A DNA stretch of 64,000 bases from Thamnaconus septentrionalis (taxonomy: Eukaryota; Chordata; Actinopteri; Tetraodontiformes; Monacanthidae), in contig CM020504.1 in NCBI GenBank assembly GCA_009823395.1, forward strand, positions 23,660,540 to 23,724,539, read 5' to 3'. The notes beneath the pieces are model-generated. The model was not told where the DNA came from. It worked only from the letters and a program-made list of their open reading frames with translations, and searched no databases. Position 1 is the stretch's first letter. Each line of letters starts with the position of its first letter. Below are positions 19,801 through 32,000 of this stretch, piece by piece. Position numbers and translations under genes: made by a program.

Positions 19801-21547
19801 GCACCTGATTTGAACTGTGAACTGACTGATTTGGATCATTCCCAAGTTTTAAAACAGTTGGTAAACATCCAAGCAAACTCTAAGCAGATACTATCCAACT
19901 CTACTTTTAAATCCAGTCCCTGCTTGATCTTCAAACAGAGTTTGTTTACCCTCAGCTTTACTTCAAATGAGCAAAAAGTGAATCAAAATGAAAGTGTGTA
20001 GGCTAGGTAGAGTTATATGCAAGAGCTTTAAAAATATGCATGAAAAATAAATGAATTGTTACTTGTCACTACCGTCGTATTTGTCTGCAGATGCAGATGT
20101 TGATTCTTCCACGGCCTCGAAATGAGATAATTGCCTTAGTGGTTCTTAATGCTAACCAACACAAGGATTACTTACGAACATAATGGCAAAGACAATTGGC
20201 TGAGCAGAAGTGGAGCAGAGCTGGTGGAAGAGGTCAGAAATGTGCTTACCTGCTTGTGCTGCAGTGATCAGGGCAGTGTTGCCCTCGTTGTCTTGCCAGT
20301 TAACGTCAATATACGGGCACTGCGCCAGGGCCATGACCACGTCTACGTACCCATGGTAGCACGCCATGATAAGGCCGGACTGAAAACAAAATGCATGAGG
20401 GTGAGACTCCTCGACTGACTGTAACGCAGCCAAAACTGCAGTTTGTTCAATCAAACAGTTGATGTTTGACTCAACACCTTGCATCCGAGTGGAAGTTTGT
20501 TTTTCCTGGTATCTTAAAAGCGCATCAGCTGAACACATTAGAAAAGAGAGATGTGCTGCCTGTGCCAGATTATCTCAACTGCGTATCAAGTGCAAAACGT
20601 TTGAACTCCTGATGAACATCCAAGCAAACCTTCATCAAATCTTTCAACACAACGCTTAACACTTTTAGGTGAACATTTTGTAACACGATAGTTTGAGTTT
20701 TACAAATTTACTGTCAAGGCCGTAATTATCCAGATGTGGAAATTCTTTTCAGCCACTATGTTTAGTTATGTTTGACGAGTGCTCAGGTCACTGTCTTGGC
20801 GAGCCCTTTTAAAGCTCAGCCCTGGCTGCAAGCTGCTTCTCAACACCGTCTTTGTGCCGTTTATACTGCCCATCTGCTGCAAGAGGCTTAACCTGAATCC
20901 TCCCATAGGTTATCACTTTTATGTAGCAGTGGTGTCCAAAAAAGGGGCTCAGCTGGCCTGAGCGCGACACATGACGAGGCAAAGGTCACTTGGGGTCAAT
21001 GGTATACATCCACTGAGTCACGGAGCTAAAGCATATGTTAAATTCTGTAGATTTATATAAATGACTAAATATGAGAGACACATACTCTTCCGTTTCTATC
21101 GGTCTCTCTGGCTTCCTCTTCGGTCACTCCCTGCCTGATCATGATCTTGACAATAATGGCGTTGTTGTTGCAGCAGGCGTAGAAGAATGAGATGGGCTCT
21201 GGGCTGTCGGGGCTCGGTGGGCGGAACAAAAGAGAGGCAAAAGAATTGTCTGGTGGATAGAAGGAGTCATCAGAGGCGATGCTCCGGGAGTCCGAGTGAT
21301 CCGACAGGGACTCAAAGTCCAACTCCTCGAACTCCTGGTAAATATCGTCCTCGTCTTCCCAGTAGTTTCGGGTGTAGTCAGATCCAAACCCATTATCGTC
21401 GTCCTCTGACAATTCAGACTCTTCCCCGGTTTCATCTGTGATGGACATAATAGGGTTGTCCATGGCGACATCCACTCCCATGCGTCCTGCAACTCCATTC
21501 TCTTGAACCTTGACACTTTTTCCTTGTTCCTCGGTTATTACCACCAT
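16806..21547 (-). CDS. ankrd33b: ankyrin repeat domain-containing protein 33B
   Basis: This is a complete minus-strand gene with exons 21547-21086, 20379-20250, 17996-17856, 17716-17553 and 17462-16806. All have GT/AG borders, and together they give 517 residues; as I recall, human ANKRD33B is of similar length. Residues about 35-90 are strongly acidic ([37 protein letters not shown]). Ankyrin repeats begin near residue 120 ([20 protein letters not shown]) and continue through [35 protein letters not shown] and [20 protein letters not shown] to [13 protein letters not shown]. The C-terminal 200 residues are basic and end in RRR. ATG 21547 opens the acidic exon and has a stop upstream. The related ANKRD33 is photoreceptor-enriched; the function of 33B is less clear. 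The linkage to ctnnd2 supports 33B over 33. The fourth intron is an open 90-nt segment and could be read as coding. Confidence 0.9.
17997..20249 (-). other. ankrd33b intron 2
   Basis: This 2.25-kb intron lies between the exons ending at 20250 and starting at 17996. It contains a perfect 20-nt palindrome with a 4-nt loop at 18963-19006. No exon-like segment or known repeat is seen. The intron at 20380-21085 shows nothing either. Confidence 0.6.
18963..19006. repeat. perfect inverted repeat, 20-nt arms, 4-nt loop
   Basis: The left arm, 18963-18982 (ACAATACATATAAAAATGGT), is exactly complementary to 18987-19006 around the loop ATGG. It is AT-rich and sits inside ankrd33b intron 2. Confidence 0.9.
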
Positions 21548-22057
21548 TTAAACCCTACCTCTTCCGCCACACACTTTTTAAAACTCTTGCAGAGCACAAG
21601 GACATCTCAAGGACGTCCTTGAGGTGGTATCCACTATCTCGGTGCAATGCAGTGTCTCATTTTACCCGACAGACCGACAACAGATGATTGAATTTGCCGG
21701 GGTTATGGACATCTTTCCGTTTTGTCTCCGTTAGCATTTCCGACAAGGTCACCACAGATCATTGCACTTGCTCCAAATCCTTTGCGGAATAAATCTCCTC
21801 AGCCTGAGGAAGGGGTTAGGATTTCCTTGGACTTCATGAGTCGATGACATCAAGACAGGTTTGGTTGCAAGCATCTTCTTAGAAGCCCATTCTTAACTAT
21901 TTAAGTCACCAAAGAAGCTCCTGACAAATTGAGTAGTCCTTCATCATGTGTTCCAGGTCTCGAAAGGAAAAAAAAAAATCCCCACTGGACTCAACCTTTG
22001 GAAAAATAAATAAATAAAATAAAAGGCCATGACCATGTGACTCTTCACAAAGGTGCG

Positions 22058-22230
22058 TAATCCAGAAATTGCAGCATAATTGCCATCTTGAGAGTCTTGC
22101 TAAGGATTGGTTAGCAGTCAAAACCAAGAGCAGAGAGCCGCTAATCCCGTGTTTCCTCAAGGAGAAACATTGGCTTGATGATGGCCAGCAATAGGATGAG
22201 ACATTCTCTTCAACTGACGCACGTTAATCC
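22058..22230. promoter_or_regulatory. cluster of TAATCC (CRX/OTX-type) sites upstream of ankrd33b
   Basis: TAATCC, the core recognised by K50 homeodomain factors such as CRX and OTX, occurs at 22058-22063, 22142-22147 and 22225-22230. That is 510 to 690 bases upstream of the ankrd33b start codon. By simple base odds fewer than 0.1 would be expected in this span. The regulatory role is inferred. Confidence 0.4.
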
Positions 22231-22989
22231 TTTTAGTCCTTCTCTCTCCGTCTGGCTCTTGCCCTTTGGATGTTTCCCTCACAGCAGTGATGGCAGAATT
22301 TAGTTGTTTTCAGTCAGGATACAGTTTAAAATTAACTGGCAAAACTACACAGTTTTACTCTTAATATGTAGAAATGTTAAAACAAAAAAAGAAAAAGATT
22401 GATGAAACATGAACAAAAGCTCAAGACCATGGTGAGAAACATATCATTCACGGACCTGCTTGCTTAGATCATTTACCTCCTAAGTTGCTACATCTGTCCT
22501 TGTTAAAGCATAAAGAAGACGTAGCTAGTGCTGTTGGTCAAGCCAGCCCCTCCCCCACCCCGTGGTTTCCCCTAAAGCTGCACTTAACACTAGCAGCTTA
22601 AAATGGATCTCTCCATGTGACCCGATTTTGTTTTACAGAACACAGTGGAGGAAGTGGGACAGTCTTCCAGCAGATCAGGTCCTGATGTTGCCGTCAAACA
22701 GAGTCAAAGCAGAGTGTAAACATGACTTTCATGGCATGTTCACAGAGGCAGCCGTAATTGTTTCATGGTTATTCACTCAGGAGAGTCTAATAATGACAAA
22801 TGAAACAAAACTTGTGAATAATGTAACTATTTAAAGATACTAATTTACAAACCCTTGTGAGGTAAGTCACCAATTATTATGTGAGATAACTTTGTGATTT
22901 TGGTTGACCAAAAATGCTTTTTTTTTTTAGTTTATTGTGGATAAAGCAAAAGAGTTAGTCAATAATATAAGAAGGAGTATGAGTGTCTA

Positions 22990-23106
22990 AGTGTATGAGT
23001 GTGTTAGTGAATGGGTGAATGAGAGGCCATTGTAAAGCGCCTTGGGGTACCGTGAAGGTGCTGGAAAGCGCTATATAAGATAAGTGCAGTCCATTTACCA
23101 TTTACC
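22990..23106 (+). mobile_element. RTE/Rex-type LINE 3'-tail-like fragment
   Basis: The words TGTAAAGCGCCTTGGGGTAC and GAAAGCGCTATATAAGATAA, followed by CAGTCCATTTACCATTTACC, match the 3' tail shared by many dispersed fish retroelements. There is no coding capacity. The family name is from memory. Confidence 0.55.
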
Positions 23107-25527
23107 AAGGAGGAAGGAGGATGTCACCACTTAATGAGATTCAGTAGTTCGAGATAGGAAAGAAAAACAGTGGAAAAAAAACATTTGCCCCTCCCACATT
23201 CTAAAATTATGCAAATTGGGTAAATTGGTGAATTCAAACTGTGCAGAAGTGTTGCAGTGAAGTTAAATGCTTGCTTGTTTCACGCTATTAAGACAATTTT
23301 CTGAGCATTTTTTAGGTCTACATGACAAAAACAATCTTAAATGGGAAAGTAACTGCGTATGGATTTGATTTGCTTTGATGCTTCCATAAGCTGCTCTGTC
23401 TGGGTCACACATGCTTGCGTTTGGCTAGCTGATGTTAAACTGCAATTCAAGTTGTCTTTTGCAACAGACGAGTTGGGCAGCAGGTTGTGAGAAATATGAA
23501 ATTTAATTTGCAATTCTTTCATACTAGCCAAATGTCTTTTTATTACAAGTATGTTTAGTTTTTCTGTTCAGTGTTCAAGTTTTACTTTGAATGCTTCATC
23601 AACTTAAACATTTCTGGAAAAAATAAACAATTATAAATCCAAACCTGGCCTGACATTGATATGTTGACATTATATACATTCCGGTAAAAACTGCAGGTGC
23701 GGGCGAGAGAAAAAGGGGGATCCCAGACACTTTGAAAGTAATTAAAACCTAATATTGGAGTCATAAAGCATGACAAATCTTTAATCTGATACACTTTCCC
23801 TCTGTCCTCCTATTGAGTCTTCTGCGATACTGGTTTTTGGAGCATTTAAAGAATCGTAACTTGTGAATACAATAATGATAATAGTAGGCATATTTTGTTT
23901 TTCTTTTTTTAAGGACTGAAACTTGAAAAGGTTTTTCTGACCAAATCAGTGTTGGTTCTACATTTGGTTTGGCTTGAAGTCACAATGGAAATGAAAGAGC
24001 AATCAAACTCTGGGTGAGACAGGACCAATCTTTTCAGAGCTCCTGAAGGAGGGACAAATCTCAGCTTCTTAGTCTGTGGTTTGATCAGCACAAAAAAAAA
24101 GGCCTGATCTTATTGTGTCTGCAAAAAATGAAGATCAGGTTAAATAAATAAAAAATCAAATTCAGCGTCGACTGAAATGTTGTTTCAACCACATATGCTT
24201 CTAATCTCTCTTTAACCTTCAAGACTGCGACTAATTGGATTCAGCAGAAATAACCTGACATCCTGTTTCCAAGAGCCGCTAGTGCTGTGTCAGACATGAT
24301 TCCAAATCAGAACTGGGTGGCTCACCAATACTTGTCTCAATTATCTATTAGACACACACATTTGAAGGTCGTATATTACTGACGCATTAAATGAGGTGCA
24401 AATAGTTGTGAAAAATGTTTGTTCTTTTTTAAAAATGCGTCTAAGAAACCCACATTTCACCACAGAATGAGTGAAATGTGAAATTTGACCTTTCTCTCAA
24501 TCCAACTGCTGGCCTGGGAACGGGGGTCATTATGGGGCTTTGCATGGGGTCTGCCTGCCCTTGAGGCTGCACCCAAGAATTATTAATCGGTAATTAATGT
24601 CTTCAGGGAGCTAAATGAGGCTGTGGAGCGGTCACGGGTCAGATATGTTACTATGGGGTTTTCTCAACACAACTCCATAAAGGAAGGAGCCACGCCCTCC
24701 TTTTTTTGATCCTGCCAGTTTCATCCACAAAAAAAACAAAACAAATGTCTTCCTGGCACAAGCCAAAAAATTGCCAACACTCCAACAGGACCATAACAGC
24801 ACTGCTTTGGGATGGCGAAAAACTTTCTGGAGGACAAAATCACAAGAGTTCTTTTGCTTTTCTGTGAACTTAATATAAACTTTTCTGGAAACTTACAATT
24901 TCATTGTTATGTTGCTGAATTATTTGTTTAATTTCTCCAGAGACGTTTATAAGTTGACACCTCATCTCAGCAGCCAGATTAAAACGTCCTCCTGGTTACA
25001 TTTAATCAGTCTCACAGCGTGAGGAAGACGTTTTTGCACATCTTGGTTATATTGAATGCCGTCATTTGCTCGCACTGGTCTGTGTTTCAATTCCGTTCTT
25101 TTGGGAATAGTCTCGCTTCCATTGAACAATAATTTTGCTTTGAGTGTCAATAGTTTGAGTAACAGAGACACAACGGTCCTCAAATTGGCAGTATCCACGG
25201 TGTGTTAATTTTGGAGCGTTCTTTATTATCAGATTTGTGTTTAATATGTAGCACTAGATGGAAAATGAACAATCAGGGTGGATTGTCCTCAGTTGCGATC
25301 ACACTTGTCCATTGCAGACCCTTGAATCTCCTTTGTTGACATTTTTCTTTAAGAGGATTACAGTCTATGTGATTGATGGAGAGGTAAAATGGGGTTATCG
25401 GTAACTTGTGTTTCATGTATCCCTCTCCATAAAGAGAATCATTTGTGTTCTCCTAAAATTAAATAAAAGCAATGAGCCCATGACTCATCCAGACTTAAAC
25501 TACATTGGCTCCTTCTACAGAAAGTAG

Positions 25528-25577
25528 AATTTCTCTTGGAGATTAATAAAGTATTCATCTATTTATCTATCTATCTA
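25528..25577 (+). mobile_element. retroelement tail with (TCTA)n end
   Basis: AATTTCTCTTGGAGATTAAT followed by AAAGTATTCATCTATTTATC and a short TCTA repeat is the familiar end of a dispersed fish LINE-type element. Only the last 50 bases are recognisable. Confidence 0.5.
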
Positions 25578-25860
25578 GAAAGTAGAAAAGCAAAATAAAG
25601 GATTCTGGGACATGCAGTCTTGATTTTGTGTTTTTGATCAGAGTTTTCATTCAGAAAAAAAAAATCCACTTTACATCCTCATATTCTTAAATTCCGACAT
25701 GTAGCTTTTGGGTTACTCCAATTGTGTATTTTCAAAGCTCTAATAAATATCAACCTGCAATGGTTATTACAGCTTGTTGACATCCAGGGACTTCATGTTA
25801 AAAGAAATTGAAAAGAAATTGAATTGTACCAGTTTTATACAACAAACTCGTATCAACGAC

Positions 25861-25881
25861 GTGTGTGTGTGTGTGTGTGTG
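25861..25881. repeat. (GT)n microsatellite
   Basis: About ten GT units lie 3' of atpsckmt. Confidence 0.9.
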
Positions 25882-25955
25882 AATAAAGACAACAGACGAG
25901 TAACAGAGTAATTTGAACAGGTTAGAAACGTCTGAAATTGCACTTTGTATTTTGA

Positions 25956-25969
25956 CCACTAGATGGCAT
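25956..25969 (+). promoter_or_regulatory. CTCF-like motif
   Basis: CCACTAGATGGCAT matches 13 of 14 positions of the CTCF core CCASYAGRKGGCRS. Binding is not shown. Confidence 0.3.
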
Positions 25970-26500
25970 CCAATATCCCCCTTTACTTGCAGATTTTTTT
26001 CCCAAAACATTCACCATCTCTGGAAAATATGGTTTTAAAACATGGCAATGCAAGTTAATGCGGAAACCTTCCACACACTTCCTTCTTAGACATTATTTAT
26101 GTTTTAATACAGTGATTTTTAGGCCTCTGTTCATGAGAATATTTCAGCATATTATTCAATATTGACTATAATGATGATGATGATGGCCTGCACTTAATCT
26201 GTGGAGTATCTGTTTTGTTTTGTATTGTATTCCGTAGCAATAGAGCGCAAAATTTGGTGACATATCTGACTACATTAATCTTGAATTTAATCTGAATGTT
26301 TTTGCAGCCTTTTTATTTTGACTCCTGGCTGCATGGTTAAGAATGAATCCATTACAAATAAAATTCAAATTTAATCAGTCACCCAATTATTCAGGTGGAG
26401 GGCTACTCTTCATCTTCTTTACCAGCTCTGAGAAACGTTTACCAAAAGTAGATGCAAGCATTTACAGAAATAACTTCCTGTTTGAAACATGTTTTTTTTT

Positions 26501-26506
26501 TTTATT
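26501..26506 (-). terminator. candidate atpsckmt polyadenylation signal
   Basis: TTTATT here reads AATAAA on the minus strand, 139 bases after the atpsckmt stop codon. Another copy lies at 26312-26317. Confidence 0.45.
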
Positions 26507-26644
26507 CTACTCTACAAATCACAGCGTTCTGCATTGATGCATGAAGGTTTGACATTCACAATCTCTTCCTGCCATTCAGATCCACTGGAGAAGCTGCCAG
26601 ACCACTGAGTACGAACCATGGCAATTCACCATGAATCCATGCAC

Positions 26645-28264
26645 TTATATTTGTGATTTTGCTGTGTCCATGTGTTCTGAAGTGCTTTTTGTCACCATGT
26701 GTCCATGTGACTTAAAAGTCTTGGCATCATACACCCACACAGTGTCTATTCCTTCTCCATCAGTATGTTCAGGGACCCAGGAAGGGAAGGGAAAGCGGCA
26801 GGCAACCACTTTGGCTGTACTAGGTAGTTCGCTGGCAAGTTTCAGCTCCAGCTGCTCCATCTGAAGACAAAGATAGCAGGAGTTGGAAGATCAACATTGG
26901 GAGTCTTAATAACCTCAAACAGCTTGTACATGTTTCAGCCCAATTCAGTTCTACTTGGATAATTAAAAGCTTTGAATCACATCTGATCTGTAAAAAGTCA
27001 CTTAAGGTTATGATTCACAATAGGAGAAGACAATTTTATCAATTGTTTATCTAGACAATTTTGATCAATTCTCATTCTATAGTAAGAAAACAAGGTCGAA
27101 CTGCTGTTCACACCGACATGACTAAAACTGAGTAGGAAAACAACAACAACACAAAAAACTCACCATTTGAGGAACTCCAAAAATAACAACATTGGAGTAT
27201 TGAGCAAAGCTAACCTGAGGACGGAAATGTTAAGAAATATTAGAAATGTCATACGTAATGGCTGCATTTGTTTTATACCAAGAAATAAGAATAGAAGGGT
27301 TTCTGTGAGACCTGTCAGGATGATTATCAACTTAGTGCACATATTTTAAAAATATTTCAGCTAAAAACTTCTAAAATGGGCAAAAACACTTGGCCCGACA
27401 ACAAAGTGTGACACAAGCGCACCATAATGACAATGTCATCTAGCTGTGGGTCCAGCTATCTCTCACCTTCCACAGGTCTGAGATGTGAAACGCCGTGGAG
27501 CGGTGCACTCCCTCTCTCCAGGCCTTGTAGCGGGAATACCAAACCAACCAGGGGTTCAACTCAAAACCAGAGGCCTTGAATCCTTGTTTGGCAGCTGCGA
27601 TCACCTGCAGGAGGAAAAAAACATATCAACAGACCTGAAATGTTGGGCAACATATTGTGGAAATGTGCCTTTTTTTTTCGTTAGTGTATGAATCAATTGT
27701 TTTGTGGTGGTGAAGATGTTACAGATGTAGTGTGAAAACACACGAAATGCATGCATATAAGCATTTAAAAACAAAGCTAAAACACGGTGTACATACATTA
27801 GAAAGTGAAGAATTTTGGTTACTACATTACCCATACTACAACACGGCATAGTGCACTACTCATTTTGAATCCGCGTTTTTAAATCAAAAACTAATTCCAA
27901 CACCTTTAAATTAAAGTGACCTAAATAAACTTCGGATAATCCTCGCATCAAACACACTCTTAGAAGACATGGCACTTACTATCCTCCCGTCTCCGCTGCC
28001 AATATCGACGAGGCTGCCCGACCTGGCTTGCAGCACCCTGAGGACGTTCTCCACCTGGGCGCTAGTCGCGGGCACAAACGGCAGGCAGACTTTTCTCAGT
28101 GCTGGGATGACAAACGGAGCAGCCACCGCGTAAAGGGCGACCAGTGACCCTCCTAGCACCCCTGTCACAATAACACCAAGTCGGCTTCGGCTCTGTGGCT
28201 CCTTCGCCTCACTCGAAAATCGTCCACTCTGTGATGTGCCGGTGAAAAGCTCCTCTTGAGTCAT
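26645..28264 (-). CDS. atpsckmt: ATP synthase c-subunit lysine N-methyltransferase (FAM173B)
   Basis: This is a complete four-exon gene: 28264-27980, 27604-27467, 27214-27164 and 26860-26645. All intron borders are GT/AG in phase 0, giving 229 residues; I recall the human protein as 233. Family knowledge: the enzyme sits in mitochondria and trimethylates a lysine of the ATP synthase c-subunit, promoting respiration. Visible features are one hydrophobic segment at residues about 30-56 and the conserved stretch [17 protein letters not shown]. The SAM-binding motif I, DIGSGDGR, is at residues 87-94. Exon 2 has [20 protein letters not shown], exon 3 [12 protein letters not shown], and exon 4 RFPFPSW and [12 protein letters not shown]. 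All are intact. The start ATG lies in a CpG-rich 5' segment and is the only candidate before the membrane segment. The upstream neighbour neto1 ends about 800 bp away on the same strand. Confidence 0.95.
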
Positions 28265-29056
28265 GACGCCGCCGCCGACACCACACCTCCGTTGGCTCGT
28301 CTCGCTAAGCTAGTTGTCAGACCGAACGCGAAATGTCATAAGAGCATATCAAGCTGATAGTTACTATGCATTATAATGACCGCCAAATATTACATTGACG
28401 TGTAATAATGTAAGTATTTTCAATATAAAAATGTACAACTTTTGAAAATCAGGTGCATGTCTCCTGTGAGATGACCTGTGCAACTGTTAAACAGTCCGTA
28501 TTGTCACCAAGATTAGCTAACAAAGGTTCCTATCGCCAGTTCCGCGTCAGCGCTGTGTCGCATGAACTTCGCTGAATCTTTTTTTTTTTTTTTTAGATTA
28601 ATATCATATGTGATCATGCAAAGTCAAAGGGATACTTTTTTATTTAATGACATAAATAAATAGATGCAGTGAAACGAGAAATAAGTTAGACAGAAAGAGG
28701 GATGAAGTCAAAAACAGAAACAAACATCAATAAATACTCTGCAAAAATGAAACAAAGCCAAAATGCATCTGGATTCAGAAAAGGAACAGTTTTCATTGGT
28801 TTTAATAATAAATACATTTTCTGTATTCTGCCTATCATTACCTTGACCAATATTGACAATATATATTTGGTGTCTGGAGGGTTATATATTATAATTTCAA
28901 TTATAACCTGCCTACTTGTGTTTTACAAGCTCAAACCCCCTGTGCATTTCGTGTAACACTAACAAGACCTGATTGATCGATAAAGCTAGAAGAGGACTAT
29001 AAGTCACAGAAAAGAACTGATAGATTTTGGAATTTGCTCATTTCTTTCAGCCTGTA
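28265..29056 (-). other. atpsckmt 5' region and neto1 3' UTR
   Basis: The 100 bases next to the atpsckmt ATG are CpG-rich (GCCGCCGCCGACACC), as in a TATA-less housekeeping promoter. Next to the neto1 stop is an AT-rich 3' UTR. A minus-strand AATAAA at 28639-28644 would give neto1 a 3' UTR of about 410 bases and leave a short gap before the atpsckmt promoter. No other gene is seen. Confidence 0.5.
28639..28644 (-). terminator. candidate neto1 polyadenylation signal
   Basis: TTTATT here is AATAAA on the minus strand, about 410 bases after the neto1 stop. It is the clearest hexamer before the atpsckmt promoter. Confidence 0.4.
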
Positions 29057-32000
29057 TTAGAAGTCATTGGAGAGAGTGCGGTGGACAGTGTGATCATGGC
29101 CAAGAGAACCGTGATTCATGTGATGCCGGTGCATGTGGCGCTGGCTCGTAGTAGGGCCGTCATCCAACATCAAATCCTCCTCCTCCTCCTCTTCTCCCCG
29201 ATAACCATCTGCCCCGTCCTGAGAATAGCTGTGCTTCATCACCAGGATGCTCCTTCGCCCCGCCGGCGTGTTGTGTTGGGAGAGGTGCGGCGACTGCTGG
29301 TTCACCATCACCGGCGGCACGAGAGCAGCCACTTCGCCAGGGGAGGTGGCGTCTCTCATGCTGAGGTTGCTGCGGCTGCCGTGCACGCTGCCGTGCTGAG
29401 AGCCGCAGTGGTGGTCGCGGATGCACTTGGAGGAGGAGCGTCGTAGCTTGTGGAACTTTTCAAAGTCTTCAGCCAGAGCAGCATCAGCCAGGTCACCCGA
29501 CGGTGCCCGGCGGAGAGTGCAAAGCTCATAATGAGGAGGCTCAAAGCCGGGATGGAGGAGGGCAGGGTCGAAGTCGTCTCTGCAGGAAAACAGACTCTCA
29601 GAGGTCATCTTCAACCAAATTCCTAGCCATTCTTTCTAACAGCTATTTCTTATAAGTGATCAGTGTGCCGGTGAACCTCCCAACCTCCAACAAGTTAATG
29701 ATTAACCCCAGCCTGGCGTTTGCTGTGCCAAAAGACAACCTCGTGGCTTGTGTTGTCCCCTTTGTCCCCCTTTCCTCTTGAAACACGCAGAAGTCGTTTA
29801 GCAGGAAGTCGTAAATAGACTGCTAAGGATGTTGTTTCCGACAGTACTACAGAGGTTTGGGGTTTTTATTGGACAATTCATTTGTTCATGTGGAGATGAA
29901 TAATAACAATCTACAAATAGGTGTAATGTGAATCCTTTAAAGAAAGTAGATCTTACCTGCGGATGATGTATTTCTTGCGAGGCTGTTTTATTTGGATGAC
30001 GATAGAGATGATGAGTAGGATGACAACCAGGCCACACGTTACTCCTATAATGGTCAGGTTGGTGTTATCCAGCGTGTCCAGGATACTGGGTTTCCTTTTT
30101 TCTAGTTTGACAAATAATATTGTAGGTTTACAAACACAACACATGTGCTATGTAGGTGTAGGAAACGTTTCTCAGCGTCTTTCTAGACGTACCTTTGCAG
30201 TGATTCTCATCCCACGGGTAAACGCAGTTCTGAATGCCATTGCAGACCAATGTGTGGTTGATGCACATGTTGCTGTGACAGAAGAAAGTATCTCCCTCAC
30301 ATGGAGCTGAAAAGCAAAAAACAAGAGTCATACTGCTGTTAAAAAAAAAAGCATTTCATTTCAAAAAGTGATCATTCAAGTTAAATTGGACAATGAAGTG
30401 TAGAATTGAAAAGGTATCATCATTTCAGATCATTAGGAACCACACTAGGCCAGACTGATAAAGTCCAAATAGCGTATGTATCCTGCAAAGTTGTCTCAAA
30501 CTTACGCTCGTGGAAAGTAGTGAAGAGGATCTTGAATTTGCTCTTTCTGCTCCCCTCATCAGCCCACAGTCTCACCACGCCCACCGAGGATGACAGCATG
30601 ACATCGTTGGCCACCGTGGAGCAGAACTTATTTTTCAGGTGCTCGACTGAACTGCTGCCATCGTAAATGCCGACAAAGTTCCGCTTGCACTCGTTTGAGT
30701 TGTGCATCTCGTACTCAAGGAACCGCATGTAGATCTGTGGGCACGATGTGGCAAGAAGAGAGAAGAAAAACGGCATGAGCCGACAGCACGACTACATTGT
30801 AGGTCGACGAGACAAGTCGATCCTCGGACCTTAGCTTTTGGAGGAGCCTTGATGTACCATCTGCAGTCGACAGCCTCAGTCTGCAGCGCGTGGCCCTCTG
30901 TAGATATCTGCATAGACTCCACAAAGCCCTCTGGACCGCTGAGCTCAAAGTCACAAGCTATGAATGCCAATTTACAGTTAAACAAATGTCTCATTGACAA
31001 TACAAAATAATGTTGCACTGAATTATGTGCTCACCAGGCAAGGATGGTAGTTCCCCAAGGTCTTTGAACTCAGGATCTAAAAGGATAATTTTGAATGCTT
31101 TTAATGACAGATAGATCACAGTCACACACACACACACACACATACAATAGATGTTGCACCGCCGCATTTGATACTACTTAACAGCTGCATCTTGAGACTT
31201 ACTTACTTGTGTATATAAATATTGCCAAAATATTACATTATAAAACAAAACCACAGCTGGACAAGGTTTCCATAATCTGTGCACCAGCGACATTCTCTCT
31301 GTCCTCCACTGAACTTCTCTAAAACCCTCAAGCCTTTCATCAAAGACGAACAGCACACACATTTGGAGTCGGATCGGGAGGAGAAATTGTGTTCTAAACC
31401 TTTGTTCCAATGAATCTTGCTAGGTGGATTAAAATCCTGATGGATAGCAGCTTACAAAGATTACGTCCAAGCAGCGGAGAACGAGCCGGTGATTAAAATG
31501 GAACTTCTTTTTTCTTTTTAAAAGATTCTCCTGGAACCCATTTTAAAATTTTGCATGGGAAAGAATTTACAGGCAACTCAATAACTCAATACAAAATGAA
31601 CATGTTCAAGTACGTCAGCTCAAAATGTGGAAATTAATTGAAGTAATGCCAAATTAAGTGTAAGTGAGGCACAGTTTCAATTCAACGTCCAGTATATAAT
31701 AATATTTAGAATTAGTGATGGCACACATGGGTCAGTCAGTGTGATGTAAGAAGAGCAGGTGATGGATTGGACACAGGAACGGCCCCTATTAATCCTCTCT
31801 TGTTTCTTATCCCCTGCATCAGGCCGAAAGACAGACAGATTATTCACATTCATTCAGTGAATGTATGCATGAATGTATGAGTGCGCATGTGTGTGTGTGT
31901 GTGTGTGTGTGGCGCGTGTGCGTGTGTGCATGTCTGTAAATGTGTCCCAAGCGGCTTTAAGCCTGGCATTGGGGGAAAAAAACTGTGAAGAAGGGATAAA

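Larger units (their letters stand above)
21548..26490. other. intergenic region between ankrd33b and atpsckmt
   Basis: The right half of ankrd33b's upstream region and the left flank of atpsckmt meet here. Besides the TAATCC cluster there are two LINE-tail-like segments (22990-23106 and 25528-25577), a GT microsatellite at 25861-25881 and a CTCF-like word at 25956-25969. No coding exon is recognised. Confidence 0.5.

Noticed and set aside
21139..21516. 125-codon alternative frame over ankrd33b exon 1
   Set aside because: It is the +1 shadow of the acidic exon. The 21547 frame joins the next ankyrin exon in phase.
29160..29544. Other-frame and opposite-strand frames over the neto1 last exon
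   Set aside because: The exon is GC-rich and rich in codons whose complements are open. Only the 29579-29057 frame joins the membrane exon in phase and matches the family.
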